From positions 18,941-82,940 of the forward strand of contig DASXAM010000074.1 of NCBI GenBank assembly GCA_036404275.1: a DNA stretch of 64,000 bases. Direction: 5' to 3'. Within the stretch, counting starts at the first letter, position 1. The number at the start of each line of letters is the position of its first letter. Of this stretch, positions 44,262 through 52,661 are shown one piece after another. A program made the translations under genes and the position numbers. Source of the stretch: AP-15 sp036404275. Lineage in GTDB: Bacteria > Pseudomonadota > Alphaproteobacteria > ATCC43930 > CGMCC-115725. Below the pieces are notes generated by a model, which was not told the origin of the DNA, made no database searches, and was given only the letters and a program-made list of their open reading frames with translations.

Positions 44262-45542
44262 ATGCGCGTCCGTAGCAAACTGCATTATGCGTGGGTCATC
44301 GCCACGGTGACTTTTATTGTTGGCCTCTTGACCGCCGGGGTGCGTGCCGCGCCGGGCGTTCTGATCGTGCCGCTCGAGCAGGAGTTCGACTGGTCGCGGG
44401 CGACGATCTCGTTCGCGATCGGCATCAATTTGCTGCTCTATGGGCTGATCGGCCCGTTTGCCGCGGCGCTGATGGACCGGTTCGGCGTGCGCCGCACGAT
44501 GACCTTGGCACTGGCGCTGACCGGGGGCGCGGTCGCACTCTCGCCGGCGATGCGCCAAGCGTGGCAATTGGTGCTGCTGTGGGGGGTGGTCGTCGGCATC
44601 AGCACCGGGGTGATCGGCGCCTATATCGCGGCTTATATCGCCGCGCGCTGGTTCAAGGTCCGTCAAGGACTCGTCGTTGGCGTTTTGACCGCGGCCAATG
44701 CGGCGGGCCAACTCGTCTTTCTGCCGAGCCTCGCGGCTCTCGTCACCGGCTTCGGCTGGCGCACGATGTCGCTCGCCTTGGCCGGAATCGTCATCATCTT
44801 TGTCCCGCCGGTGCTCTTGCTGATGCGCGACCGGCCGCACGACCTCGGCCTTGCTCCCTATGGCGCCGAGCCTGCCGCCGGGGCGGAGCCGACGCCGGCC
44901 GGCAACCCGTTCGCGATCGCCTTTCGCGCGCTCGGGGACGGCGCCGGAAAGCGCGATTTCTGGCTGATCGCGGGCGGCTATTTCGTCTGCGGCGCGACCA
45001 CCAACGGGCTCGTCGGCACCCACCTGATCCCGGCCTGTGTCGATCATGGGCTGAGCGAGGTCGAGGGTGCCGGCCTTCTCGCCGCGGCCGGCGTGTTCAG
45101 CTTTGTCGGCGGCACTCTGTCGGGCTGGCTCAGCGACCGCTGGGACAACCGCCTGCTGCTCGCTTGGTATTATGGGCTGCGCGGGCTGGCACTGATGTAT
45201 CTGCCGTTCGCCTTCGGTATGTCATTTTATGGGCTGACCCTGTTCAGCGTGTTTTACGGGCTCGACTGGATCGCCAGCGTGCCGCCGACCGTGCGCCTGC
45301 TCAACCGCGTCGTCGGCGTCGAGCGCACTGGCATTATGGTCGCCTGGATCACCGTGATCCATCAGCTCGGCAGCGCCGCCGCGGCCTATCTGGGCGGCGT
45401 GCTGCGCATCGCCTTCGGCACCTATCTTGAAGCCTTTGTCGCTGCAGGCCTGCTGTTGCTCGGCGCGGCGCTGATGGTGTTGTTTATCGGCACCGGTGCG
45501 CGTGATTCCGGTCCGGCCGAAGCCGTGCTGCCGGCAGCGTAG
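44262..45542 (+). CDS. Major facilitator superfamily transporter (organic-acid type)
   Basis: A 426-residue 12-helix MFS permease. LHYAWVIATVTFIVGLLTAG opens helix 1, and MDRFGVRRTMTLALAL is the loop 2-3 motif. FFLRDRP-like LLLMRDRPHDLGLAPYG ends the N-terminal half, and SDRWDNRLLLAWYY is the equivalent loop motif in the second half. The pattern resembles oxalate/monocarboxylate-type MFS transporters. GAGG precedes the ATG. The substrate is unknown; no catabolic gene is directly adjacent. Confidence 0.87.
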   Translation: MRVRSKLHYAWVIATVTFIVGLLTAGVRAAPGVLIVPLEQEFDWSRATISFAIGINLLLYGLIGPFAAALMDRFGVRRTMTLALALTGGAVALSPAMRQAWQLVLLWGVVVGISTGVIGAYIAAYIAARWFKVRQGLVVGVLTAANAAGQLVFLPSLAALVTGFGWRTMSLALAGIVIIFVPPVLLLMRDRPHDLGLAPYGAEPAAGAEPTPAGNPFAIAFRALGDGAGKRDFWLIAGGYFVCGATTNGLVGTHLIPACVDHGLSEVEGAGLLAAAGVFSFVGGTLSGWLSDRWDNRLLLAWYYGLRGLALMYLPFAFGMSFYGLTLFSVFYGLDWIASVPPTVRLLNRVVGVERTGIMVAWITVIHQLGSAAAAYLGGVLRIAFGTYLEAFVAAGLLLLGAALMVLFIGTGARDSGPAEAVLPAA

Positions 45543-45767
45543 CCGGGAACAAAACGGCAATTTGCCAGATTAGCGTCGCCGGAACTCGCGCCTTTCTTCC
45601 GCAACGAATTTGCGGCCTTGTGCCGCCGGTCCGGCTCCACAAGGCGGCGGGGCGTGTTTCTTCCCGAAATCCAGTGTGATCTCCTTCATAGCGGCCGGCG
45701 AATCGCCCGCCCAGATTCCGGCTCGCAGAGGCGAAACCCGCCCTGCGGTTGGAAAAGGACGGCGAAG

Positions 45768-46025
45768 GTGACGACGTACAAAAAGCTGGGCGACAAGCTC
45801 CAATGGGTCGGCAAGGAGGCCGCAGTCGCCGAATTCATCCGCACTCGGGGAATCACCCGCTGCCCGACCGCCTGTGTGCTGCCCACGCAGGGATCGGTCG
45901 CCGAGGCGGACCGCCTCGCGCTCGCAGCCTATGCCAGTGCCCGCGACCGGTTGCGTCAGGCCAAGGCGGCGGCGAGGGTGCGCTGGTTGGTCGGCACCGA
46001 CGTCCCCGAAACGGCGGGCGAATAG
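45768..46025 (+). CDS. Small conserved hypothetical protein
   Basis: An 85-residue protein starting at a GTG preceded by AAAAGGACGGCGAAG. Sequence features: KLGDKLQWVGKEAAVAEFIR, then TRGITRCPTACVLPTQ with a CPTAC motif, and a helical, charged C-terminus (EADRLALAAYASARDRLRQAK). The CPTAC segment resembles short alphaproteobacterial proteins of unknown function. No signal peptide. Confidence is moderate because of its size. Confidence 0.55.
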   Translation: MTTYKKLGDKLQWVGKEAAVAEFIRTRGITRCPTACVLPTQGSVAEADRLALAAYASARDRLRQAKAAARVRWLVGTDVPETAGE

Positions 46026-46125
46026 GGCGGCTGCGGCGACTGGCGGGCTGACTGCCATCGGAAATCGGGTTGACCTCGCAAGCGTCCGCGGTCAGCCTTC
46101 GCGCCCCGTTTCTTGGAGCGTTCCG

Positions 46126-46485
46126 ATGTCGATGTCGATCAAGCCGATCGTTCTGGCCGGCATTCTAGCCAGCCTACCGGCGCAGGCGCAGCTGTTGGGT
46201 CTCGGCTTCGAATCGAGCGTTACCTTGACCCGCCAGGACCTCGACATCCTGCGCGAGACCGTCAACGGCAAAATCCACGGCCATGCGGTCGGCACAACCG
46301 CGTCATGGACCAATCCGGCCTCCGGCAATTACGGCACGGTCAGGCTGATCAAGAAATACAATTCCGGCGGCCTGCACTGCGAGGCCGTCCGATACACTTT
46401 GGCGACGACAAAGCGAAACACCGCCGCCGAGCATTATACCTTCGACAGCTGTCTCCAGCCAGACGGCAGCTGGAAGATCTCCTAA
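46126..46485 (+). CDS. RT0821/Lpp0805-like surface antigen (17-kDa antigen fold) protein
   Basis: A 119-residue exported protein: signal peptide to about LPAQAQ (residue 22), then TRQDLDILRETVNGKIHGHAVG, TASWTNPASGNYGTVRLIKK, HCEAVRYTLATTKRN and QPDGSWKIS. This is the C-terminal module of rickettsial 17-kDa-antigen-like proteins without the glycine-zipper region, so it is a short form. GGAG upstream supports the ATG at 46126. The palindromic element at 46486 begins right after its stop codon. Confidence 0.72.
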   Translation: MSMSIKPIVLAGILASLPAQAQLLGLGFESSVTLTRQDLDILRETVNGKIHGHAVGTTASWTNPASGNYGTVRLIKKYNSGGLHCEAVRYTLATTKRNTAAEHYTFDSCLQPDGSWKIS

Positions 46486-46623
46486 AGCGTGATCCGATAG
46501 GATCAATCAATCCGTCATTCCCGCGAAAGCGGGAACCCAAGGCCGAGGGCATCAACGGTTGCTCGGGGTCCCCGTTTTCGCGGGGACGATGAGTAAAATG
46601 ATCGAGCCTGGGAGGATCACGCT
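46486..46623. repeat. MITE/REP-like element, 138 bp, with 10-bp terminal inverted repeats
   Basis: The ends are AGCGTGATCC (46486-46495) and its exact complement GGATCACGCT (46614-46623). Inside are the hairpins TGATCC-GATA-GGATCA, TTCCCGC-GAAA-GCGGGAA (about 46515-46535) and GTCCCCG...CGGGGAC (about 46569-46588). The GTCATTCCCGCGAAAGCGGG core is a very widespread bacterial palindromic repeat. It lies between convergent genes and could also terminate transcription from both sides. Confidence 0.8.
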
Positions 46624-46631
46624 CCTTGCGG

Positions 46632-47264
46632 CTACTGGGCGCTCGCGGTCTTTTCGCGCATCAGCGCCAGCAATCCTTGCACCTGCCCGCCATGGCGCTG
46701 GATGACCGAGGCGAATTCCGAGCGCTCGGTGACCATCATGCTGACCCCGCCGACCACCACATCGGTGATTTTGTAGCCGTGGTCGCCGCCGACAAGCCGC
46801 CAGTCGATTTCGATCGGCTGGGCCGCTCCCGGGCTGACGATATCAGTCGAGACAATGGTCGCGTCGGCGTCAGCCCGGCTGCCGCGCACCTTGAACGTTT
46901 GGCCGCTGAAGTCGGCCAGGCGCGTGCTGTAGACCAGGACGACGTAATCGTCGAACAGCTTGAGAAACTCCTGGCGCTCGTCGGGACTGGCGGTGCGCCA
47001 GTAGCGGCCGAGCACAAACCGGGCAATGCCGGGGCCGTCGAAATCGGCGTGAAACAGCTGGGCAAACCGCGCCCGTCGCTCGGCCATCGACGTTTTGCCG
47101 TTCAGGACCGCGATCGCCTGTCCCAGCAAATCGTTCATAAATGCTGCCGCATCGGCGGTGGCGGCGCGCGCTCGCTCCGCCGCCAATCCGATTGCGAACA
47201 GGGCCGGCACAACGGCGAGCAGCGAGCGGCGCCGCATCCATCCTCGAGACTGGAGTAAAGCCAT
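46632..47264 (-). CDS. MlaC/Ttg2D-like phospholipid-binding protein
   Basis: A 210-residue periplasmic protein of the MlaC (toluene tolerance Ttg2D) family, which shuttles phospholipids between the Mla outer-membrane complex and the MlaFEDB transporter. Signal peptide: RRRSLLAVVPALFAIGLAAERARA. The mature domain has FMNDLLGQAIAVLNG, RFAQLFHADFDGPGIARFVL, GRYWRTASPDERQEFLKLF and YVVLVYSTRLADFSGQTF. No other mla genes are nearby, so it is probably an orphan copy. ATG 47264 chosen; 47237 is an alternative. Confidence 0.85.
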   Translation of the reverse strand: MALLQSRGWMRRRSLLAVVPALFAIGLAAERARAATADAAAFMNDLLGQAIAVLNGKTSMAERRARFAQLFHADFDGPGIARFVLGRYWRTASPDERQEFLKLFDDYVVLVYSTRLADFSGQTFKVRGSRADADATIVSTDIVSPGAAQPIEIDWRLVGGDHGYKITDVVVGGVSMMVTERSEFASVIQRHGGQVQGLLALMREKTASAQ

Positions 47265-47466
47265 AGGTCACCACCCCCTTCGGCCTTGGCTTACGCGCCC
47301 TATTACTCCGGTCTGACGCGCCTGACAACATCGTCGCTGCATCCCCGGTTTCCTGCGGGCTGCCCACCGCGTCGGCATGCACAGACGCCTGTTGGCGCAG
47401 GCGCAGGCGCGGTCTATATCGAAGACCGTCCTTCAGCCATGCTGTCGCACAGCAACGAGGTGTCCG

Positions 47467-48126
47467 ATGTGGCCATTCACCGGCGGCAAGCTCACGGTCC
47501 CAAGCCCCGAACACTGCCTCCCGGGCCGGGCCCTCAAGATGCCGGTGCCCGAGACGCATTTTGTCAACGGCCACCGCATGGAGCCGCCTTACCCGCGCGG
47601 TCTGGAGCAAGCGATGTTCGGGCTCGGCTGTTTTTGGGGGGCCGAGCGGGTGTTCTGGCAAGCGCCGGGCGTCTGGGTCACGGCGGTCGGCTATGCCGGC
47701 GGCTCGACCCCGAACCCGACCTATGAGGAGGTGTGCAGCGGCCGCACCGGGCATGCCGAGGTGGTGCTGGTCGTTTTCGACCCCAAGGTCACGAGCTATG
47801 AAAAGCTGTTGAGCCTGTTCTGGGAAAGCCACGACCCGACCCAGGGGATGCGCCAGGGCAACGATGTCGGGACCCAGTACCGCTCGGCAATCTACACCTT
47901 TTCGCCGGAGCAGCAGGCGGCGGCCGAGGCCTCGCGCGAGGCCTACCAGGCCCGCCTCGAAAAGGCCGGCTGGAGCGCGATCACGACCGAGATCGCCGAC
48001 GCCCCGCCCTTCTACTTCGCCGAAGACTATCACCAGCAATATCTCGCCAAAAACCCGTACGGCTATTGCGGCCTCGGCGGCACCGGCGTCGCCTGCCCGA
48101 TCCCGGCTCGGACCGCCGCAGACTGA
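47467..48126 (+). CDS. msrA: Peptide-methionine (S)-S-oxide reductase
   Basis: A 219-residue repair enzyme reducing methionine S-sulfoxide in proteins. The catalytic cysteine is in FGLGCFWGAERVFW. GYAGGSTPNPTYEEVCSGRTGHAE and WESHDPTQGMRQGNDVGTQYRSAIY are conserved substrate-site segments. A recycling cysteine is present in YGYCGLGGTGVACP at the C-terminus. A 35-residue N-terminal extension (PFTGGKLTVPSPEHCLPGR) is common in alphaproteobacterial forms. GAGG precedes the ATG at 47467. Confidence 0.93.
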   Translation: MWPFTGGKLTVPSPEHCLPGRALKMPVPETHFVNGHRMEPPYPRGLEQAMFGLGCFWGAERVFWQAPGVWVTAVGYAGGSTPNPTYEEVCSGRTGHAEVVLVVFDPKVTSYEKLLSLFWESHDPTQGMRQGNDVGTQYRSAIYTFSPEQQAAAEASREAYQARLEKAGWSAITTEIADAPPFYFAEDYHQQYLAKNPYGYCGLGGTGVACPIPARTAAD

Positions 48127-48183
48127 ACGGTCGGGCTGGGCCCCGCGTCGGCGGGGCAAATGCGGACCGACCAAGGGGGAGGA

Positions 48184-49458
48184 ATGCCGGGTTTCGACAT
48201 GGTGCGGCGCGCGGGGCAGCGGCTCGCGCATCTCGGACCGCTGCCGCTTGCGCCCGCATGGCGCGGATCGGTGTTGGCCGAGCCCGATTTTTTGCGGCTG
48301 TGGGTCGTCGGCCTCGTGGTGTTCGCGGTGCGCTGGCTCGAAATGCTGGCCGTCGCCGTGTTCGCCTATCAGCGCACCGGCTCGCCCTTTGTCGTCGCAT
48401 TGCTGACGATGCTGCGGGTGTTGCCGATGGCGCTCTTCGGCGCGGTGATCGGCGCCGCCGCCGAGCGGGTCGAGCGCCGCATCGCGCTCGTCTTCGTCCT
48501 GGTGTCGATGCTGCTGACCTCGCTGAGCCTCGCGATCCTCGCCTGGGCGGGGGCGCTGGCGGTCTGGCATCTGGCGGTTGCGAGCTTTGTCAACGGGGTC
48601 GGCTGGACCACCGACAACCCGGTGCGCCGCACCCTGATCGGCGAGGTGGTCGGAGCCGAGCGGATGAGTGCCGCGATGTCGATCGATGTCGGCGCCAACA
48701 ATGCGAGCCGCATGCTGGGCCCTACCTTGGGCGGCGTGCTGCTCGCCGGCGTCGGGATCGGCGGCGCCTTTACGATGAGCGTCCTCTGCTATCTCGCCGC
48801 GATCGCCGCCGCGGTCCAGATCCGCCATCGCCGCAGCGGCGGACCGACGATCGCAGACGGCATCCTGGTGCGCATGATCGCCGGCCTCAGGGTGGTGCGC
48901 CACGACCGCCGGCTCGGCGCAATCTTGGTCATTACCGTGATCTACAACGTCTTTGGCTGGCCCTTTACCAGCATGGTGCCGGTGATCGGCCACGATCGGC
49001 TGGGGCTCGGGCCGGCCGGCATCGGCCTGTTGTCGAGCATGGACGGGGTGGGCGCCTTTTGCGGCGCGATCGCGATCGCGATCGGCGCGCGGCCCGCATT
49101 TTTCTCGCGGCTCTATCTCGGCGGTGTGTTCGGGTATCTCGCCCTGGTGCCTCTGTTCACACTGACGCCCTACCCGCTGTTCGCCGGCTCGGTGCTGCTG
49201 GCGACCGGTCTCGCCAATGCGGGCTTCAGCATCATGCAGGCGACCCTCGTCTACCTCGCAGCACCCGTGGAGATGCGCAGCCGGGTCTATGGCGTGCTGT
49301 CGGTGTGCATCGGCACCGGGATGCTGGGCTTTATCCATATCGGCGTCTTGGCGGACATGATCGGCGCGTCCTCGGCAGCGGCGGCCACCGGGATCGAGGG
49401 CCTGATCGCCTTGCTGCTGACTCGGCGCTGGTGGTGGCCGCTGGTCCGCCCCGCCTGA
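48184..49458 (+). CDS. MFS transporter (MFS_3/enterobactin-exporter-like)
   Basis: A 424-residue 12-helix permease. After a cytosolic N-terminus comes DFLRLWVVGLVVFAVRWLEM. PMALFGAVIGAAAERVERR is the loop 2-3 motif and VNGVGWTTDNPVRRTLIGEV is distinctive of the EntS/MFS_3 group. A GGGGGAGG ribosome-binding site precedes the ATG. Probably an exporter; the substrate is unknown. It follows msrA by 57 bases and may be co-transcribed. Confidence 0.85.
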   Translation: MPGFDMVRRAGQRLAHLGPLPLAPAWRGSVLAEPDFLRLWVVGLVVFAVRWLEMLAVAVFAYQRTGSPFVVALLTMLRVLPMALFGAVIGAAAERVERRIALVFVLVSMLLTSLSLAILAWAGALAVWHLAVASFVNGVGWTTDNPVRRTLIGEVVGAERMSAAMSIDVGANNASRMLGPTLGGVLLAGVGIGGAFTMSVLCYLAAIAAAVQIRHRRSGGPTIADGILVRMIAGLRVVRHDRRLGAILVITVIYNVFGWPFTSMVPVIGHDRLGLGPAGIGLLSSMDGVGAFCGAIAIAIGARPAFFSRLYLGGVFGYLALVPLFTLTPYPLFAGSVLLATGLANAGFSIMQATLVYLAAPVEMRSRVYGVLSVCIGTGMLGFIHIGVLADMIGASSAAAATGIEGLIALLLTRRWWWPLVRPA

Positions 49459-49573
49459 TCCCGCCGCGCTCGGCAAGGGCGGGTTGCACAGAATCGTCGC
49501 CCCACATCGGCCGGGCGATGTATCCTCTCGCGTAAGATTTGCGGCGAAACGGCGCCGGCAGCAGGAGAAAAGA

Positions 49574-50782
49574 ATGTCGTCGACCCCGCTCGAAAAGCCC
49601 GGCGCCGCGGCCGGCCCGGTCGATTACGTGCAGCGCGCCCGCGACTTGGCGCCAATGCTGATCGCCGCGGCGGACGAGATCGAAGCGGGCCGGCAATTGC
49701 CTGAGCGGGTGGTCGAGCGTCTGGTCGAGGGCGGGTTTTTCCGGCTTTTGCTGCCGCGCTCGCTGGGCGGGGCCGAGCTCGACCCGCGCACCTATGTTCA
49801 GGTGCTCGAGGAGATCGCCAAGGCCGACCCCAGCACCGCCTGGTCGCTCGGCCAGAATTCAGGCTGCTCGATGTCGGCCCCCTATCTCGACCCGGCAGTG
49901 GCGCGCGAAATCTTTGGCCCGCCGCGCGGCATTCTGGCCTGGGGCCCAGAATTGCCGGGTGCCGGGCGCGGTGTCGCCGTCGAAGGCGGCATTCGCGTCA
50001 CCGGGCGCTGGGGCTTTGCCACCGGCAGCCGGCACGCGACCTGGCTCGGTGCGCATGTGCCGATTTTCGAAAAGGACGGCACGCCGCGACTCAATCCAAA
50101 CGGACGGCCGTTTGTCCGCACCGTGCTGTTCCCAAAATCGAGTGCCACGATCATCGACAATTGGCAGGTGATCGGATTGCGCGGCACCGGCAGCGACAGC
50201 TATCGGGTCGAGGATTTGTTTGTGCCGCAGAAATATACCTGCTCGCGCGACAACGAGGCCGAACGGCGCGAGCCCGGCCTCCTCTACAAATTCACCAGCG
50301 GCATGATGTATGCCGCCGGCTTTTCCAATGTGTCGCTGGGGATCGCGCGTGGCGCGCTCGAGCATTTCATCGTGCTGGCGCGCGACAAGATTCCGCGCGG
50401 CGCGAGGAGCCCGCTGCGCGAGAACAATGTGATCCAATCGCAGGTCGCGCAATGCGAGGCGAAATTGCGCTCATGCCGCGCCTTTATCCACGCCACCCTC
50501 GCCGAGATGTGGGAAGCGGCCGAGCGCAGCGGCGATTTTCTGCCCGAGCAGCACCCGCGGCTGCGCCTCGCCGCGACCTGGGCGATCCAGCAATCGCGCG
50601 AGGTCGTCAGCACCGTCTACAGCGCCGCCGGCGCCACCGCGATCTTCAACGAGAACCCGTTTGAGCGGCGGCTGCGCGACATGCATGCCGGCAGCCAGCA
50701 GGGGCAGGGCCGGCCGATCCATTTCGAGACCGTCGGCCAGATCCTGCTCGGCCTGCCGCCGCAAGGCCGTATGTTCCGGTAG
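49574..50782 (+). CDS. Acyl-CoA dehydrogenase-fold flavin-dependent monooxygenase/hydroxylase
   Basis: A 402-residue protein of the ACAD superfamily, HsaA/DszC/HpaB-like subgroup. LPERVVERLVEGGFFRLLLP, RSLGGAELDPRTYVQVLEEI and ADPSTAWSLGQNSGCSMSAP are typical. TGRWGFATGSRHATWLGAHV and GLRGTGSDSYRVEDLFVP form the flavin/substrate region. The C-terminal RLRDMHAGSQQ matches the hydroxylase RDxHAxxQH pattern rather than acyl-CoA dehydrogenases. It would use reduced flavin from a separate reductase, and two flavin-reductase family genes lie elsewhere in this window. AGGAG supports the ATG. Confidence 0.85.
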   Translation: MSSTPLEKPGAAAGPVDYVQRARDLAPMLIAAADEIEAGRQLPERVVERLVEGGFFRLLLPRSLGGAELDPRTYVQVLEEIAKADPSTAWSLGQNSGCSMSAPYLDPAVAREIFGPPRGILAWGPELPGAGRGVAVEGGIRVTGRWGFATGSRHATWLGAHVPIFEKDGTPRLNPNGRPFVRTVLFPKSSATIIDNWQVIGLRGTGSDSYRVEDLFVPQKYTCSRDNEAERREPGLLYKFTSGMMYAAGFSNVSLGIARGALEHFIVLARDKIPRGARSPLRENNVIQSQVAQCEAKLRSCRAFIHATLAEMWEAAERSGDFLPEQHPRLRLAATWAIQQSREVVSTVYSAAGATAIFNENPFERRLRDMHAGSQQGQGRPIHFETVGQILLGLPPQGRMFR

Positions 50783-50794
50783 CCGACCGCCGGC

Positions 50795-50965
50795 CTACAT
50801 CCCGCCGCCATCGCCGCCGCCACCCCCGCCACCGCCGTCGCCGCCGCCCATGCTGCCGTTATAGGCGGGGCCCGGCGGTCGGGACGGCGGCGGATCGCGG
50901 GCGCTTTGCACGCAGCCCGACAACAGCAGAGCCGCCAGGCAAAGCACGCCTGCGAGCTTTTTCAT
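50795..50965 (-). CDS. Small glycine-rich lipoprotein
   Basis: A 56-residue putative lipoprotein with signal peptide KKLAGVLCLAALLLSGC (lipobox LSGC, cysteine at residue 18). The mature part is short: a proline-rich segment, then a tail of alternating glycine runs with aspartates. The coding DNA is a near-homogeneous C/G tract at 50809-50845. GGAACGGGACACGG precedes the ATG. Function unknown; could be spurious, but the lipobox is convincing. Confidence 0.5.
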   Translation of the reverse strand: MKKLAGVLCLAALLLSGCVQSARDPPPSRPPGPAYNGSMGGGDGGGGGGGGDGGGM

Positions 50966-51125
50966 CCGTGTCCCGTTCCGTTGCCGCCGCAATTATGATG
51001 ATCTCGGGACCTGGTTTATTCCCCTGCGCCGAGCCCCCTGCCGCATTGTCGTTTTTCGTCGCCCGCTCCGCTCGTCTGGGCGCCAGCGCGCTTGCGGAAT
51101 CAAGGCAAAGGCAGAAGGCTTTTCG

Positions 51126-51923
51126 CTGGCCGGTCTGATCCGCCCGGCGCCGAGGAAGGAAAAGCCGAGGATTCGCGCCATTTTCGGAATACGAGCGAAA
51201 CGCGGTGGCGAATCGGCGCTCGACGAACTGCGCCGGCGAGCGGCGGCGCTGGACCTCGGCATACCGCTCGCGGTCCGGCTGAGCCCGCGCGCGCGCCGGG
51301 TCGGACTGCGGATCAACGCGGCCGAGCGGGTGGTCGAGCTGACCTTGCCGCGGGGCGTCCCGATCGGTCCGGCGCTGCGGTTTCTCGAAGCGCAGCGCGG
51401 CTGGGTCGCGGCCCGGCTCCAGGCGTTGCCGCCGCCGGTGCCGTTTGCCGAGGGGGCCATGGTGCCGGTGCTGGGCGTGTTGCATCGGGTGCGGCGGGAA
51501 ACTGATCCGATGGCACCCTTGGTCGTGATCGCCGGCGGCGAGATTCGGGTCAAGGGCGATCCGGCGCATCTTGCGCGCCGGCTGCGCGATCACCTCGCTG
51601 CCTTCGCTCGTGACGATCTGGCGCGGCGCGCCCGTCCGTTGGCGCTGACGATCGGCCATAAAGTCGCGCGCGTTTCGGTGCGCGACACCAGAAGCCGATG
51701 GGGCAGCTGCTCGGGCACCGGCAATCTGTCGTTCAGCTGGCGGCTCGTCTTCGCACCCGATCCGGTCGTCGATTATGTCGTTGCGCACGAGGTGGCGCAT
51801 CTCGCCGAGATGAACCACGGCCCGCGCTTTTGGCGGCTCGTCGAAAGCCTGGTGCCGGACACGCGCACGCCGCGGCTGTGGCTCAAGCAGCACCGCAGCC
51901 GCCTCTTCTCCTACGGCGGTTGA
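51126..51923 (+). CDS. SprT/YgjP-like zinc metallopeptidase (DUF45), probably with a non-ATG start
   Basis: The protein has the DUF45 pattern: VRLSPRARRVGLRINAAERV at the N-terminal side, DTRSRWGSCSGTGNLSFSWR, and the zinc site VVAHEVAHLAEMNHGPRFW (HExxH plus the later H). The conserved N-terminal part extends upstream of the first in-frame ATG/GTG/TTG, the GTG at 51330, so a start there would cut off a family strand. CTG at 51126 has AGAAGG 7 bases upstream and would give 265 residues. Cytosolic peptidase of unknown target. Confidence 0.75.
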   Translation: MAGLIRPAPRKEKPRIRAIFGIRAKRGGESALDELRRRAAALDLGIPLAVRLSPRARRVGLRINAAERVVELTLPRGVPIGPALRFLEAQRGWVAARLQALPPPVPFAEGAMVPVLGVLHRVRRETDPMAPLVVIAGGEIRVKGDPAHLARRLRDHLAAFARDDLARRARPLALTIGHKVARVSVRDTRSRWGSCSGTGNLSFSWRLVFAPDPVVDYVVAHEVAHLAEMNHGPRFWRLVESLVPDTRTPRLWLKQHRSRLFSYGG

Positions 51924-52021
51924 GGCGTCGGCTGGCAAGGCGGACACCCGTCCCCATATGCGGGAAACGGCGCGACCGGGTCTCGCTGGTGCGCTGCGCC
52001 GAGCTGCGTGAAAGGGCCGTC

Positions 52022-52618
52022 ATGGGCGACGACGAGTTGATCGAGGAGCTGTATCGCCGGTTTCATTCGGCGCCGGGACGGCAATATTCCGACAGGATCG
52101 TGCATTTATCGATCGGCGACTTGCCGTTCAAAGATGAGAACGGTGCTCCATTCGGCGGGGTCAGGCATCTTGTGCGCGGCGACGACAAAAGCGGTGCCGC
52201 ATTCGATATTTTCCGGCTGGGCTGGTTCGGCGGACGGATTTGGGAGCTCGTCATTGTCGACGGCGCCTACCTTCCGCATGTCCATCGGAAAATAAACAGC
52301 GAATTCGTGATCTTTGCCGGCCGGGGTCACCTGTCGCGCAACACCGAATGGCGCGCCTATCGCGAGAAAACGCGGGTGCCGGTCGCGATGGGGACGGCGC
52401 ACGGCTTTATCACCGACCCGGAGGCCGGCGCCACCGTGTTTCTGTCCCTGCAAAGCGACGCCATCAGAAAGCTTTCGACAGACCCGCAAACCGGCGTGGA
52501 AACAGCCGAGGACGATTTTGCTTATGTCGATGACGCATTTCCGCTGCCTGCGGACCTCTGCGACATGAGGAAACGGAAGCTGGCGGCGCGCCGTCCGGAG
52601 ACGGCGGAACCGCGCTAA
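52022..52618 (+). CDS. Cupin-like protein
   Basis: A 198-residue protein with a cupin-type barrel. VHRKINSEFVIFAGRGHLSR gives a metal-type histidine and glutamate, and VAMGTAHGFITDPEAGATVFLSLQS is the second strand motif with H. The N-terminal part is unassigned. AAAGGG precedes the ATG. No signal peptide. The substrate is unknown. It converges with the DUF928 gene, whose stop is 44 bases away. Confidence 0.65.
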   Translation: MGDDELIEELYRRFHSAPGRQYSDRIVHLSIGDLPFKDENGAPFGGVRHLVRGDDKSGAAFDIFRLGWFGGRIWELVIVDGAYLPHVHRKINSEFVIFAGRGHLSRNTEWRAYREKTRVPVAMGTAHGFITDPEAGATVFLSLQSDAIRKLSTDPQTGVETAEDDFAYVDDAFPLPADLCDMRKRKLAARRPETAEPR

Positions 52619-52661
52619 GCCCGCGGCCGGAACCGGCCGGCGCGGCGCGGCGGCGCACAAA

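Noticed and set aside
46870..49476. 868-codon minus-strand open frame
   Set aside because: It lies across msrA, an MFS gene and part of the mlaC-like gene in a different frame, with His/Arg/Gln-rich non-protein-like composition.
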